From the NCBI GenBank assembly GCA_958299035.1, contig CATQJL010000001.1, positions 75,785,594 to 75,849,593 of the forward strand: a DNA stretch of 64,000 nt, read 5' to 3'. The DNA is from Cylicocyclus nassatus. Taxonomy: Eukaryota; Nematoda; Chromadorea; Rhabditida; Strongylidae. Below, piece by piece: positions 45,137 to 58,164 of this stretch (position 1 is its first letter; each line of letters begins with the position of its first letter). The translations under genes and the position numbers were made by a program. A model generated the notes under the pieces. It was not told where the DNA came from. It searched no databases and saw nothing but the letters and a program-made list of their open reading frames with translations.

Positions 45137-46990
45137 CTGCATGACGAGTTATGTACCAGTGAACTTATCCGATCTAAATTATCTACTTTAAAGGAAATCC
45201 AGACTATGTCGTAAATTTTCAAACCCTCAGTAGCGAATGAAAAAATTCGATAATTAAAATAATTTTCATAGCTTTAATACGTAACAGCTTTGCTCCATTG
45301 AACAATTATCCGGAATTTTTGTGTGGTGTCTTCCAATTGTTGAAGAGTATCTAAAACTTTTTCAAACTTAATGACAAATTTTTTGCAGAATTTTCAGTAA
45401 CTACCACACTTGGTGAGCAGTGGATGGTCCGACTTTAGAGAGGAAACAATTTTTCTGTTACCTTTACTCTTGAAAGGTAGTATGGTTTATAATGGTCGCT
45501 GTGTATGGGCTACACCTTCATGTATATTTTCAAATAGATTTTTCTTGAGATGTGAGAAGTGCTTTTACCCCGGCAATCGTGTCAAAATTACCAAAAACGG
45601 AGGTTCACGGCGAACTTCGGGCCTTTGAAAGGGCCATACCTTACTTGTGTATTCGTATGTTGTTCTATTCTCGTAACTTCCAATTGGAAAATAACATCTT
45701 AATCGGATCCGAACCACCCTGCGATAACTACCTTCACAGATTGCTACTGATTTTTTTTTAAATAAATTTTATGACAGAGGACTCATACAAAAAATGAGAT
45801 TGGGCAGGTACAGAGAGTAAGTGTTTGAAAAATCCACAGATTCTTTCCACAACTGATAATTTTGTCTTTTCTTGTGGGGAAGGAACTGGTACGTAAGGCT
45901 AAGGGAGGTCAGGAATATGGTAAGGCTCTATAACGCACAACCTTATCTTCATCTGCATTGTCAAAGAAAAGCTAGAATATGACAATCATTTAGAAGATGA
46001 CTTAGCTTTTATCGACTGTTTTGATTATATGCGACTACAAGACTTGCGTCCAAAATAAGGGGGTGGAAGGGGGAAATTGAGAAAAAGCATGTTGGTATCT
46101 ATCACTTTTATCATTTGCAGCACTAATCTTTGAAAGCTGTTTGGCTGAAGGTCGACGGGACAAAAATGTGAGATTATGTGTCAGTAATATATCAGGAATC
46201 ATTCTCAGAAAAAGGACCCAAAGTCGAAGTGGGCTTCTCACTTGAAATGTATACCATTCCGCTGGCTTTGAACTAATACCAAATCCGTGTCCCCTAGCTG
46301 CTTAATGGTCTTCTAGAAGAAGTTATAAGCTGTTGTTTCCTGAGGATCATTACTTACGTTGAGTTAGCGATTTATAAAGAGAGTTTGTTTGCCCTGGAAA
46401 GCTTTTGAGGATTTATACTGAATAATTTGCAAAAACTGCAGAAAGGCTTCATACAGGATACGAAACCTGAACCAGCTACTCCATGGATTCCTCACCTATC
46501 CACTCGACTACCTAGCCGCTCGTGTGTACCACTTGGCTCCTCTAACTTGACTTAAGTGATAACCTTAGGAAACAACCGCTGACAAACTTCTCCGAAACAT
46601 CATTGAGCATTTGCACGGGTTTGCCACTAGTGACCCAAGATCAGCAAAATGCATCTCAGAAAGCCTTCGAGCGAGATAGAAAATTAAAAAACAAAAAAAA
46701 ATTCACATACCGCCCATACTATAAAAATCAGACATCCCCAACTTTCTGGTTCGCCAGATTCTCTCTCTTGAAACATGCATGAACAATAAAAATAGCAGTA
46801 GTACTTTCCTCAGTAGAATACACACTAATATGCCGTTCAAATAGACAGCGATTGGGGTGCCACTGTACAAACACAACCGAATCGTACACGATCAATGCAG
46901 TATTATGTTAATTTGAACTTTAATCGCTGTTTAATCTTGTGCGAGGAGAGTATGTACGTGTCTCTGCTATCACGATTCTTCTGACATATG
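45137..46990. other. No gene recognised
   Basis: Upstream of the interrupted gene. A plus-strand frame around 45410-45760 and a minus-strand frame at 46035-46241 lack motifs and splice context. Nothing else is supported. Confidence 0.4.
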
Positions 46991-46993
46991 ACA

Positions 46994-46999
46994 TTTATT
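46994..46999 (-). promoter_or_regulatory. Likely poly(A) signal of mrps-11
   Basis: AATAAA on the minus strand, 81 bases past the mrps-11 stop codon. Confidence 0.45.
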
Positions 47000-47080
47000 C
47001 CAAAAATATCTCAGAAAAAAAAGGCAGCGAACAAAGAATGTACACAATCGCTAGATAACAACATCTAGAAGAAAAACTAC

Positions 47081-47869
47081 CTATACTCTTCTAATCTTCC
47101 GCGGTCGAGGGCCCAGCTCTTTGAGCGGGGTATGGTCTGTTATACTCACTACCCGTACACCAGCTACTGTGAGTCCTTTGACGCAAGTCATTCGTCCAGG
47201 ACCGAGTCCTTTGACCTTCAAAAATAAATTTTTGAATTTGGAGAAAAAAATTGCTGAAACCGCACCTGCACCCTCACTGTTCTCACGCCTCTTCGCACTA
47301 ATCGCTGCCCAGCCGCGACACCAGTGGTTTGTCCGGCGATCGTGGTCTTTTTACGTGCATGCTTGAAACCTTCCAGTCGACACGAAGTATAGGTAATCAC
47401 GTGATTTTTCTTATCCATAACTGTCACCAGAGTGTTATTTTTTGTCGCTTTGATGTAAACAATCGGCAAGTCGCAATATGGAATTCCATCAAATTCGGTT
47501 TTCATCGTCTCTGCCGTTGGGAATCGCGAGTCCAACCCATGTGTGCTGACTGTTGTAAATCGACCAGCGCCTGCCGTGCCTTCCATAACTTCCTAAACGC
47601 ACTTTTTCTTTATTTACATTTCTCTGATCGGATTCATGAACTAGTTATCGACTCGCCAAATAATCGGAAAAAGGCGACCAATCAAATGCGTCGGCACTCA
47701 CCTGTGCAGCTCCTGAGATTTTGGTTCCTGCTCGATGAGCATCTCTGATACTGTCGAGAAGTGAGGGACTGATGGACAAAGAACGAGAATGAAGCTGAAC
47801 TAATGCTGGAGATCGTCCTACCATTAGTCGAGAAAAATCTCCAACTAGTTTTCGAAAGGCACCAGCCAT
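47081..47869 (-). CDS. mrps-11: Mitochondrial ribosomal protein S11 (uS11m)
   Basis: Three exons: 47702-47869, 47266-47592, 47081-47215, all phase 0, 209 residues. The uS11 fold is clear: PIVYIKATKNNTLVTVMDKK, SCRLEGFKHARKKTTIAGQ, GVRTVRVQVKGLGPGRMTC, GLTVAGVRVVSITDHTPL and the conserved C-terminus PRPRKIRRV (RPPKxRRV in bacterial S11). About 90 extra N-terminal residues, Arg/Ser-rich at the start (LHSRSLSISPSLLDSIR), look like a mitochondrial presequence plus extension. Role: platform of the small mitoribosomal subunit, binding rRNA near the mRNA exit. It lies 717 bp downstream of, and on the same strand as, the zinc-finger gene; an operon is possible but the gap is long. Confidence 0.93.
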
Positions 47870-48474
47870 TGTTTACCTATACAATTGAAAAAGATCATTT
47901 TGTTGGGGCAAGCGAATGCAAAAAGCACGAAGGAGACTACGCATTCCCATTTTCGCATATGCGCATATGATAAAATTGCACCGCATGAGCGACTCTTCCT
48001 GCTGCAGAACTTGCTATCACGTATTGAAGCTATGCAATGTTAAAATTCTCAGTACCCCAATCGTAAAGCATCAAAAAACTCAACGCATTGTAAATCCTAA
48101 CTTTCTGCTGATAAAGTTTGGAGATAAAGTACAATTATGACTGGAAGTTTCCCGAAAAAAGCTTCAACATGGTCAGCAAGCACTGCATAAAAGCGATGCA
48201 AATTTTCGAAAAAAAATAATGCCATGCCGTGAGAAATCAAAATTATGTCAATATACTTGCGAGATATGACTCACATTTAAATTTTTATCTAACGCCACTC
48301 CCCTTTCAAACAGAATCTGACACCATATTACTGCAGTGACCGCCATAGAATTTTTTGAAAATCATAAAAAAACGCAGCTCAAATCTCCCCTTCTCTTTCA
48401 AACAAACGGCACAGCAACAGGAAGTGATGGGAATAAACCATAAAGTGACGCATAATGTGAAGAATTTGATAAAA

Positions 48475-48480
48475 TTTATT
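48475..48480 (-). promoter_or_regulatory. Poly(A) signal of the zinc-finger gene
   Basis: AATAAA on the minus strand about 105 bases beyond the TGA stop at 48586-48588. Confidence 0.5.
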
Positions 48481-48585
48481 AGTAAGTGATAGCTTCAAGA
48501 AAAGAATGAGATCATAAGAAAAGATGGCGAACATCACAATGATAAGGCATACTGGTTTACATACACACCAGAAAACATAGTTGTA

Positions 48586-51500
48586 TCACCTCCATATGAA
48601 ATCATTGAAGTGCAGCGGGGCTCCACTGGACAACACAATATCTTCGTCGTCGCTCATTACCTAGATAGACAATCTATTCATGCAAAAGTGATAGATAGAG
48701 GAAAAAAACGGATTTACATCGTAAATGCCAGTTGTGCCTTGATCACCGTTAGTGTGACAAACGCCTGACAAGCCATTACCTATATACTAAAATTAGGTGC
48801 TGAACGAAGGAAAACAGCAATTACCAAGCCGTCCCTCCCGATACTTCGCTGTACTTTGCCGGTATTGCGACGATGTAGGCTGCTCAACCACCGGTCGCAA
48901 CGCCTTCACCCGCAATAGCAGATAGTGCAGGCTGATCGCAGATACCGAAGACGCAGAATTCTCAACTCAATAAATAAAGACAAATGCTCAAAATACACAA
49001 AATCCCACATACAATGACGTGATCTCGGAGCAGATCGATTTCATAGAGCAGCTTTTGTAAAACTTCCTCTTTAGACATTGTCGTTCCTTTCGGCACATAA
49101 TTTCTTCTTTGGACATTTTCTGAACCGAAATATATAAGTAATACATAGATAAAATAAAAAAGAATACGTACCTCGAGTGCCCGATGAGGTCGTAGGTACT
49201 TCAACAACTCCATCGACATCAATGTACTCTTCTGCAATAATGAGCGATGACTTAGAAAGTCATCAGCAACATCAGGTCAGGAAGATCTTAATAATAACCC
49301 CCAAAAAAACAAAAGTCTTCACCAAGAATCTTGGAAATTAGTCGAAAAATGTATAAGTCCGTCTCACTACATAACTTCGTTTGCAGATAATATATCGTTG
49401 GAGATTTTATGTCCAAAAAAATTTGAAAACAAAAATATACGTTCTTTATAGAAACCGACTAGCTGGCAAACCCGGCTCCGCCCGGCCCTGTCATTATTAT
49501 ATTCGTAATCAGCATGCTCGATTACCCTCCTGTGCCAACTCCCAGCCCCGTAGCTCAAATTTTGCAAAAAATCGATAAAATCGATATCGATCGATAACGA
49601 AAAGTAGCCTATGACACGCTCCCTGCCCCGAAGTATATGTGTGCCAAGTTTGGTCCAAATCGGTTCAGAAATAAAATTTCTATTCCGCACATACGTACAG
49701 ACAGACAGACATACAGACAGACATACAGACATTCAGCTTTATATATAAGATCAAGAGATTTTAGTCGGAAAAATAAGACAGAACCGTAAAGTAACATTTC
49801 TGACTGAATCTAACTTTAAACAAACCACGAGTGTTCGCCTTTATTAGCTTTCACCACAAAATAATAGCAATGATCTTTGCTTCAAGCAGTACTAGAAAAG
49901 ACACGGTTTCCTCCACCGAACTTTCATATTGTTTTATTGTAGCTGGATATACCAAGGAGTTTTCAGTGATATTGTACAAGACTTATAAACAATAAAACAA
50001 CATGAAGCGAAGAGATAGAAGTACCTGGACTTTCCACAATCTGCCTTACAGCATCTGTAGGCATCGCTTTCTTTGCTGGAGGTTCACTGTCGTCCAAAAA
50101 GCTTTCTGGCGACAACTAGAAGGAACTAATATACAGTAAGTAGACCTTAGGGTACATAAATCTCCCACCTTGGGTTCCTCCTGATACTGCACTTCTCGCC
50201 CCATTCGTTCCGCATCCGACAAGGAGTCAACAGGCACAAACTCGCCGGTTTTGAGTCGAACTTTAGCAGTAAATACTTGAGGTTTTGGCCAGTTCTGAAC
50301 GCCGAAGATGCAGCAAAAGCGCAAACCGATAGGACTGCATACCTCTTCGATAGCAATCTCTTCAGTGGTCTTCTCATGCAACTCCCTCACACGTGGAACA
50401 CCTTCCCTAACGATACCAACGAGGTCAAGCAGCTCTTCTTCCCAAATTTCACACGTAGTCGGTATACCTTCAGCTTCCCATCTAAACATCATATTTATCA
50501 CACAGAAAATGATATGAAAACGAGCGCAAAAGCGTTCACTTCTTAGTGGCCGTTACACTGATTGTACGTAGCTCCTCATGATCAACAAGGCAAGCTCGTT
50601 GAGCGTAAATATTGTCAGCAGCATATGGAAGGAAGTGTTCTAAAACAAAAATAATAGATCTAAACTAGAAGGTGATAAAACTCTAGAAAATAACAACGAA
50701 GTCATAACATATATCCATAAAAATACGCGAGAAACATAGGTGAGGCACAACTTACGCCTTAAATAAGCTATGATATCCGCGCTGCTTTCTCCTTCCATCT
50801 GTTTTTGAGCTATAATTGATTTTATGATGGGCGGTAGTCTCATCCGAACATCGTGACCATAGTGGTCACCGCACATCTCGATTGATACGCGACTGAAGGA
50901 ATTATGTGTTTCTAATTTGCGTTAAAAGCAGCTCCGATGCAGTTAAAAATTCAGACGGATTCAGAAAAATTAATGAGCCTACCCATCTGCATGCTGTGTT
51001 CCATGTATGTAAGCAGTGCATGTATGCCCCATGCGATAGGGCCCAACGCGGTCGCGTTCACTTCCCGTAGCACTATTTGAATTTACAAAACCACTCCTGT
51101 AAGTTAAGAATGAAAATGTCAACAAGAAAGAAAGCGTACAAATTTTACAGGTGTAACTGGAACAAGAATTGGAATTTTATACTCAAAATTAATGCGTGGA
51201 AATAAAACAGGATATGTAACAATGATTAAAAAAATGCTCTTTAACTGCTAAATGCTTTAGAAAGTAATCCTTCGAAGGATGACGAACCTGTTGCAGGCCA
51301 TAAAAATCCCTCTCCCACGTTGGCGTCTTTTCGAACCGGATTTGTGACGAAAATGCGCACCACCTTTGAGTTCGAGCCAACGAACAAAGCGCTGAAATAT
51401 TCCACGTAGGTTTACATACGAAACAAAATTACGCATGGACAACAACTGAGATCAGAACCGAAAGATATAAACAACCTTGAAATCGTCGATGTTGTCAAAC

Positions 51501-52850
51501 ACTAGTTCATTGATTTCTGGATGGACGTCATGTTCAATACTTAAATGCTCGTGAAATGCGGTCCTTGTGACGAATTCCATGAAGCACACTCCACAGCAGT
51601 AGTAACGCTTCTTGCTAGTATCACCAAATGTTTCATCTTTCGACTGACCTGGACGACACTGAAGAATTGAAAAGTTTTGAAAGTCAGTACAAAACGCAAG
51701 CTATGAGTGTGTCAAAGGGTTTGTCCACCTGTAACTTTGCCTAAGGCAATGAACTAGCATAAACTGAGTTCTTTGTACGAAAACACGACCTAAGCATATA
51801 AAAATACCAAGATGCAGAGAATGCAGAAATTTAGGTGAATTAGCTGTTTAGATTTTGAGAATACTTGCCAAAATAGAGAACACTGCCATAATTACGATGA
51901 CAAGTTCTAGGGCCTATTCATTCTATTCAAGCTATTATATGCACGATTGATGACACGCAAAGACTAGGCGTCGTTGCGTCTGGCCAAGATAGTTCGTGCA
52001 TGGGGAAAGAAGACGGAAGAGAAAAGGAAGAGGGCTTGATCAGAGAGACGCCGATGTCTTTGCGTGCTATGAGTCCCTACCTGATATTTCGATCGAATCC
52101 AGAAAACAGTACTAAACTGATTCGGAAAACAATACAGACACCGAAACTGATTTCTTAATTATCTTCATAACTTGATCAATGAAATCCATAATCCTCATTA
52201 AGGAGATTTTCACAAACTTGCTTGAAGTAAAGCACAAGTGATCTTCTTCTGGATGCAAACTAGTACTCTTATTTTGAAGCCCCAGACACCAATTACAAAC
52301 CTCAATCATTTTTACACGACTGAGAGCATAAGAATTTGCAAATTTGATACAAGCTAATAATTTGATGTACCACTTACTCCATTGGTTCTGTGATAATCAA
52401 TCGTGCGTAGGGCGATCATCTTTCCGCAGCCATATGGGCAGCGACTTCTGATGCCTGCAGTCGGATGGCGACGAGGTGGTGTAGGATCAGGTTCATTCTG
52501 GAAAGTTGCATTTTAGTCACCTACCCGCCAAAAGAAAAGAGTTAAGACAAGTTATTGCAGAGAAAAACTTGGAGAATGATAAAATATCTGGTTGATTCTT
52601 AAATTTCTACTTTTTATCTTTTTTCAAAAACTAATGCAATAAATGCATTAGAGCTCAAAGGAACTTATTAAAAATGTCGAGGCATCTCTAATTGCATAGT
52701 TCCTTCAACTTAAAAGGCATCATTAAAACTGTTCATTTACCCAGACTTTCAATCTTGCAAAATTCTAGAACTCACCTTAACGTTGACCAGATAATGTCCA
52801 ACGTCCACCTCTTCAAAAGCGCCGATATCTTCGAGTTGATGTGCGGCCAT
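48586..52850 (-). CDS. Zinc-finger protein with a HYGH (transposase-like) domain
   Basis: Fifteen exons: 52776-52850, 52378-52497, 51476-51658, 51288-51391, 50983-51096, 50756-50892, 50540-50639, 50343-50481, 50169-50294, 50025-50115, 49172-49231, 49013-49119, 48825-48960, 48718-48764, 48586-48660. Every junction is in phase; 537 residues. CPYGC at 45-49 starts a partial finger. A full C2H2 finger uses C87, C90, H103 and H108. Residues 127-230 hold a Cys/His module: basic FRHKSGSKRRQRGRG, C159, C187, and MCGDHYGHD with H209 and H212. The HYGH signature and the following helical segment (PPIIKSIIAQKQMEGESSAD) resemble DNA-binding regions of MULE/FAR1-like and CaRF-like proteins. The rest is acidic with an NLS-like PPAKKA. 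A nuclear DNA-binding role is inferred; no orthologue is named. Confidence 0.85.
49430..49755. repeat. RTE-type LINE 3' end fragment
   Basis: Contains ACCGACTAGCTGGCAAACCC, GGTCCAAATCGGTTCAGAAA, a CAGACAGACATACAGACAGA run, and ends TTTATATATAAGAT. These are features of RTE/BovB-like 3' tails common in nematodes and other animals. It lies in intron 10 of the zinc-finger gene, between exons 50025-50115 and 49172-49231. No coding part remains. Confidence 0.55.
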
Positions 52851-54875
52851 TGCGTTGTATTGCTATGCGCTTGTTGCGGTTGATCATGAAAACTGTGCCC
52901 TGAGCAAGTGGACCGAGGGCGAAAGGCAGCAACCGCTGCGCTTCGGAAGCAATTTTGGAAGTCGATAATCTATCGCCGCAAAGTAGAGGAGAAATGCTTG
53001 GTCTACTGGAGATTTTCTTCCTTTTTTAGTGGGATACAGATGCACAGAGTCAAATGTCGAAGTCCAAATACTTTTTTCCTAGAAGTGTTGTACCTTTCAT
53101 AGCTTCAAATATTGTTCCTATAAACCTTCATTGCTTTGCCTTGTCATGCCAAAATAAAGAATTATCCGGAAAGATTAAGTACAATCACATTGACTGCTGC
53201 ATTTAGGCAGTGCTCGTTTAGCCCACAGTTGAAACGCCCCAATGCGAACGCAACGCGTTTACGTTTGCTGCCTCTCGAGCATCTGCCACTTACAAAAACC
53301 GATGGCGGTCCAGCGCCAGGGATTGACGCATATGCGGTTATCGACTTTTTCTTCTCTCGAGCATCACATCGTCAAGCACCTCGTCATTTCCGCATTTTGT
53401 GGTTTCCAAACCAGATTCCTTCGCATTTTTCAATTTGCAGTTCATATTCCTGTCCAGCCGGTGTCAGCGTTTTGTTTTCTTTTGTTTGGTCCTTATATTC
53501 GCTTAGCATTTTCTTATTTGCCTCTCTTTTACATCCGCACTTCTCTCATTCTTTCCAGTTCTTCTGTCTTGCTCTTGTGCCTGTAAAATCTCAATATATT
53601 GTTGGTGTTTACAGTTCATCTTCCGCAATTTCTCACCATAATTATCAAGTCGTCATTGATCATTCTCCATTGAGATTCTGATGTCAACCGCTAAAGAACT
53701 TCAACGATGGGTACTGGCTTTGATGGAAAAAAAAGCATAGTTGTGCCTTCGTAGGCATTTTGTATTAGTGTCAATTTCCAGTTATAAGAGCTCCCTAGTT
53801 TGTTACATATATACCAAACAAATTTTGAGCGTTGAGTGAAGATTTGCTGCTCATGGAAATTGCATTCATATTCATCATTTATACGAGGCGACTTCGAAAA
53901 TCACGGTAGATACCCTGAATTCCTGTAGATAAGTCCGCTTTTAATATAGATTTGTTGAAAGTCTGTGTTTCTAACTTTAAAATATGTAGCCTCATTGATA
54001 TAATAAGGTAGGGCTTGCCGTATATCAAACCTTATAAACCTTATAAAATTTCAAATTCCCTCAAAATTCTTCAAGTCTTTCATCTTCTTTCTTTCAGTCT
54101 CTATCGAATGATTTTGGAAAGTTAATCATGCGCAAACCTCACTGGTGAGAATGTCTGAAGATGCTTAGTGATAAGTAGTGTTGTTAAGTGCTGAGGCGAA
54201 AATAAACAAACTTGAAAATATGAGGCGCAGTAGAAGGAACTTTCCAACGACTTTAGCCGTACGGAAGTGTCTTCTTGGTTTGCACGAACAAACTTTTTTA
54301 GAATAGAAAATCCGAGTATTCCAAGAAGAGGACTTATCTGCCAATCTCAGCCTATATAGCTTTGTGTCTTTTTCCACACTTCTACTTCTCCGTAGGAAGT
54401 CGGTGATATTCGTGACGATTACCGTGAACCATACAGGCTAATTGAGTCTCCACATACCCTCGATACATAGAGCCACATACTCTGGTAACCTTCACTTTGA
54501 GGGCTATGAGGGGACACAACCTTCACCTGGGAAAAAAACAGAAGTTATCCGGGGCGAAGCACCGGATGTTATGATCCTGACTTCGGAAGAATGTGAATGA
54601 ACCAAATATAGGAAAGAATGTTTGAAGAATGCCTCAGCGAAACCGAGAAATTGCTTTTTTAAAGCCTTTTTTGCGCTGAAAAGAGGATTTCTGTAAAAAT
54701 TTCCTCAGAATTCAGGACAACGTTCCTCATTTAGCCTCCCACTTGACCAAAAATGAGTTTCAAAAGTTTGGAAAGCTGTTGGAGTTGAATTAAAATGAGA
54801 AACTGCGCTTAATTGTGCACAGAGAGTCGCGCACGAAAATGCTGGTCTATCTCGTTAGTGAGTGACTTTTAAAGC
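52851..54875. other. Upstream of the zinc-finger gene; no gene proven
   Basis: The first few hundred bases should hold the promoter of the minus-strand zinc-finger gene. A plus-strand frame at 53136-53681 (181 codons) is Ser/Phe-rich with no domain or conserved motif and is probably chance. 53.7-54.9 kb is AT-rich with nothing recognisable. Confidence 0.4.
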
Positions 54876-55174
54876 TTGGGACGTTGTCAGCTCTCCTCGT
54901 CGTGTCATGACAGTCAGAATGATATATAATGTTACAGGGTTTCGTTGAGACCCCGCGGAGATCTACGACCAGAGCCAAATGCCCCGTCGGCTCTGGTCTG
55001 TCTCCGCTGCTCGTCTGCGTCTCCGCGCGCTGCGCTCTACCTCGCTACCCCAAACGCGGGGCGCGGGGCATTTGGCTCTGGTACCCTTTTTTTCGCTGTT
55101 TCGCACCCAATTTTAGCAAGCTATATATCATTTTGAAGCTCTTGATCTATATTTTTACGCTGACAACGTCCCAA
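54876..55174. mobile_element. MITE with TTGGGACGTTGTCAGC ends
   Basis: Perfect 16-bp inverted ends at 54876-54891 and 55159-55174. A second inverted pair inside, ACCAGAGCCAAATGCCCCG (54968-54986) and its inverse near 55062-55082, flanks a GC-rich core. No clear target-site duplication. Non-coding. Confidence 0.55.
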
Positions 55175-57757
55175 AATCACATTCCTTGATTTGGACGAGA
55201 AATCCGGCAAAAACCTTGTTTTCGAAAATCTCTTGTTTTTCTTCTAGTTTACCTCTTTTTACCCGGTTTTTTCGTGCATTCTATAGATCTTGCTTCTGTT
55301 CATAATGCAGACAACCACCCAGCCTTTACCTCTTCGATTATTGTGGATTTTCTTGCGAAAAATCGTAAAAAGTGCGTTTTTCTTTACCTTGTTCTGTTTC
55401 AATGCCTTCGCATCGATTTTTTTCCAGCTTGGGCGATTGTTGCTCAGAACAATAAGCGCAACAATCCAGACAACGTCCCAGGAAACAGGAACGTCAATGC
55501 GGGGGTAAAAATTCAAAGGACGCATTAAAAATCAAAACCCCGTGTTGCGAATTGCTGGCCCTGAAGCGAAAACTTGCACTTTGAAAAGCCGCCAAATGAA
55601 AGATTTCAAGCCTCATTGCAGCGTTTTTATCCTATTTTCAGCACTTTCTTTTGCTTTTTGTATCTGTTTTGTGTCATTTTCTCTTCTCTGATCATCTTTA
55701 AACAACCTTCACTATTTATGACGTCAGATGTTCAAACAACCTTCACTTTTGAAGCCCTGTCTCTAGACTATCGAAGGTATGGTCTCCAGGTAACGTTTTC
55801 GTGATCATTATGGTCGCCTTAAGCAACAACCTCAGCAATTGCGAAATCTCTGGAATTTGAGACGTATTGCTTTATAGTGCAGTTTCAGTCCTATTGCCCT
55901 TTAGCGAGAATCAATGGATTTGTTCAAACTGCTTTGTATTACTTGGGGTTGATGCGATTGTGTACTAGCTTCATGTCAAAATATGTTTGAACAGTCTGAC
56001 AGATCTTTCAGCTATTCAGCTTACAAGGATATGGTTAGGCGAAGCGCAATCCAAATAAGCTGCCTATCATTGGATGCCGCATAAAACATAAAGCGCTGAC
56101 TGCGAGTCTGTCTTCCTTATTTGCTAAACGCCTCTGTGGACGAAGTTATGAACAGTTTCTAAAAAATCGTACTTATAAAGTGCAAATTGGGGCATGTCCG
56201 TGTTTTGTTCTAATACGGTTCAAAAAACAGCTAGGTGAATTTTTGTAGTACGATCAAAATTAAACTTGAAAGGCACTAGCCTAATTTCTCAATTTATGTG
56301 CACGATTTTCTTGCAACAGAGTGTTCAAATCGTCCACAAAGGCGATTAGCAGATAACGAAGACAGATTCGGAGTCAGCTTTTTATGATGATCCAGTGGTA
56401 TGCTGTTTGTTTGGATTGGCCGCTTCGCTTTCGACTTCCTTGTTAGAGTGTAGAAAGCTAACAGATGGCCAGAACAGGCCAGACTTCCGGGGATGTTCTT
56501 CTAATTAGCGAGAGCAGTTAGCAATTATGAATGTTTTCTCTATTGTCTCAATGCATCTGATTGTCACTCCATGAAGGCGTAATTTTTTTTTTCGGAGAAA
56601 AATTGATGTTGCTTTATGCTGAATATGAATGACTTTTAAAATTCGGAAAACATCCTGTACTATGCATAGCTAATTCATTATCATTTCACCTGCTTTCACA
56701 TCGAAGTTATGGACACATACACAACTGGATTCGGACTTTATATGTCCAAATTTATTCAGACACCTCTTCCTTCAATATTTCTACGCATGAGAATATGGTG
56801 TTACTCTTGAGAGTATAATCTTTTGATACTTCTTTCGAGTTGTATTTTATGTTTTTGATTTCCTGCTGATGCAATAAATTCATGTCCGAAAGGGCAATAA
56901 ATTCGAAAAGGACTGATTCCATTAGCGGGCAGGGCAGCCTTTTTAGACTGTACAAAAAAACATATTTCCCGCTAATGGAATGAGTGTTAATCTGAATTTC
57001 CACATTCTCGATATTTCTTGTGTGAAAATAAACGCTGGAAATACTGATTAGATTGCTGAGAAAGTGGCATCAAAGATCTTTCATAGATGTTCTATTCAGG
57101 TTCAGTCCTATTTGCGGCTGAGTAATTGTTTTGTTTGTGTTGAATGAGGCTGATTTGAACTAGATACTTCTTTTTAGAACTGAATGAGGGCTGTTTTGAA
57201 CCAGTCGGCGTTGCGGTTTGTGCAAACGCGGCGAAGCGTACTTTTTGTAAGCTTCGGAAATCGATGGATACGTGTTGTTGCCCATTTCATTTGCTTCCCC
57301 CACCTCCACGAGACTATTGACGCGTACGTGGTGTTTTCGAATATTTTGCCAATTCGCGAGACCTTCGGACAGAATTTGTTTGAACAAAACAGTTCTCATT
57401 TGGTGTGTTCGCGTGCTGTGAGCGCGGTTGCTTTTTCGTGTTCTCAGATTTTATTATTAAATGCCTAAGTTTTCTGTATAAACCCAGTGAAAGCCTCTTC
57501 TTAGGCATGACAAAAAGTTTTTCGATTTTTTACTCGACCACCATTTTCTAAATTGCTTCCCCTAGCCCTTAATCTTTTCCTTGAGTGGCTCTTCATCTCT
57601 TCTGTCATGGTAGTGATTTATTGAGTCTCCATTAGCGTTCCGTCCTGCTCAATGACGTCGCGGCCTACTCCATTCCCTTTTGATGAGGTTTTTGCAGATC
57701 TGCTCTAATTGAATCCATTGAATCGCTCTCGCCTCGAATTGACTGTGCAGTGCAACA
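55175..57757. other. No confident gene
   Basis: Overlapping open frames on both strands at 55259-55528 and 57160-57508 lack domains and splice context. A 14-bp inverted repeat ATTCCATTAGCGGG (56916-56929) and CCCGCTAATGGAAT (56968-56981) could form a hairpin. The rest is AT-rich and unremarkable. Confidence 0.4.
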
Positions 57758-57794
57758 ATGGCGTTCCCTCCGCGGTTCCCAATGCCGCCATTTG
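57758..57794 (+). CDS. Candidate first exon, proline-rich start
   Basis: ATG followed by AFPPRFPMPPF and a strong donor G|GTAAGT. The hydrophobic-proline start is typical of some splicing and RNA-binding factors, but this alone identifies nothing. A polypyrimidine acceptor (TTTTTTTTTTCAAAG) at 57910 is followed by open sequence that is interrupted by a MITE at 57944. No further exon of this gene was found in the window. Confidence 0.35.
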
Positions 57795-57943
57795 GTAAGT
57801 GCAATCTTTTATGATCAATCTTGACAAGACTTTTCTTTGAAAATGCTTCACTTTTTGAGGTCAGTGTTGATAAAACCATTCTCTGTGACCATTTGTTTTT
57901 TTTTTCAAAGCGGACACTTACCATTATTGTGGCTCATCGAGAA

Positions 57944-58156
57944 CAGGACTCGGCATGGTTCGCACCTAGGCTTTTTTAAAATGAAGTCCCCCTGATTTTC
58001 GCAAAATTTTAGAAGTCCCTTTTGACTATTTTCGAAACGACGACGACTAAAATCCTAACACGACTTATGTTTTTTCGGACCCACAAAAACGATATACGTT
58101 TTGCTTTTTGCCCGAAAACGAAGTCCAGCCTTCCAAACGATCTGCGCCGGGCCCTG
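57944..58156. mobile_element. hAT-type MITE, CAGGGCTCGGCAC family, copy 2
   Basis: Left CAGGACTCGGCATGGTTCGC, right GCGCCGGGCCCTG, flanked by ATCGAGAA (57936-57943 and 58157-58164). Interior shared with 44739-45016. It sits 33 bases after a possible splice acceptor at 57910. Confidence 0.75.
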
Positions 58157-58164
58157 ATCGAGAA

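Noticed and set aside
49690..49732. CRISPR-like array from the CAGACAGACATA repeats
   Set aside because: A simple short tandem repeat at an RTE-type LINE tail in a eukaryotic genome; no repeat-spacer structure.
53136..53681. Plus-strand ORF of 181 codons
   Set aside because: Ser/Phe/His-rich with no domain or splice signals; likely chance in a region upstream of the zinc-finger gene.
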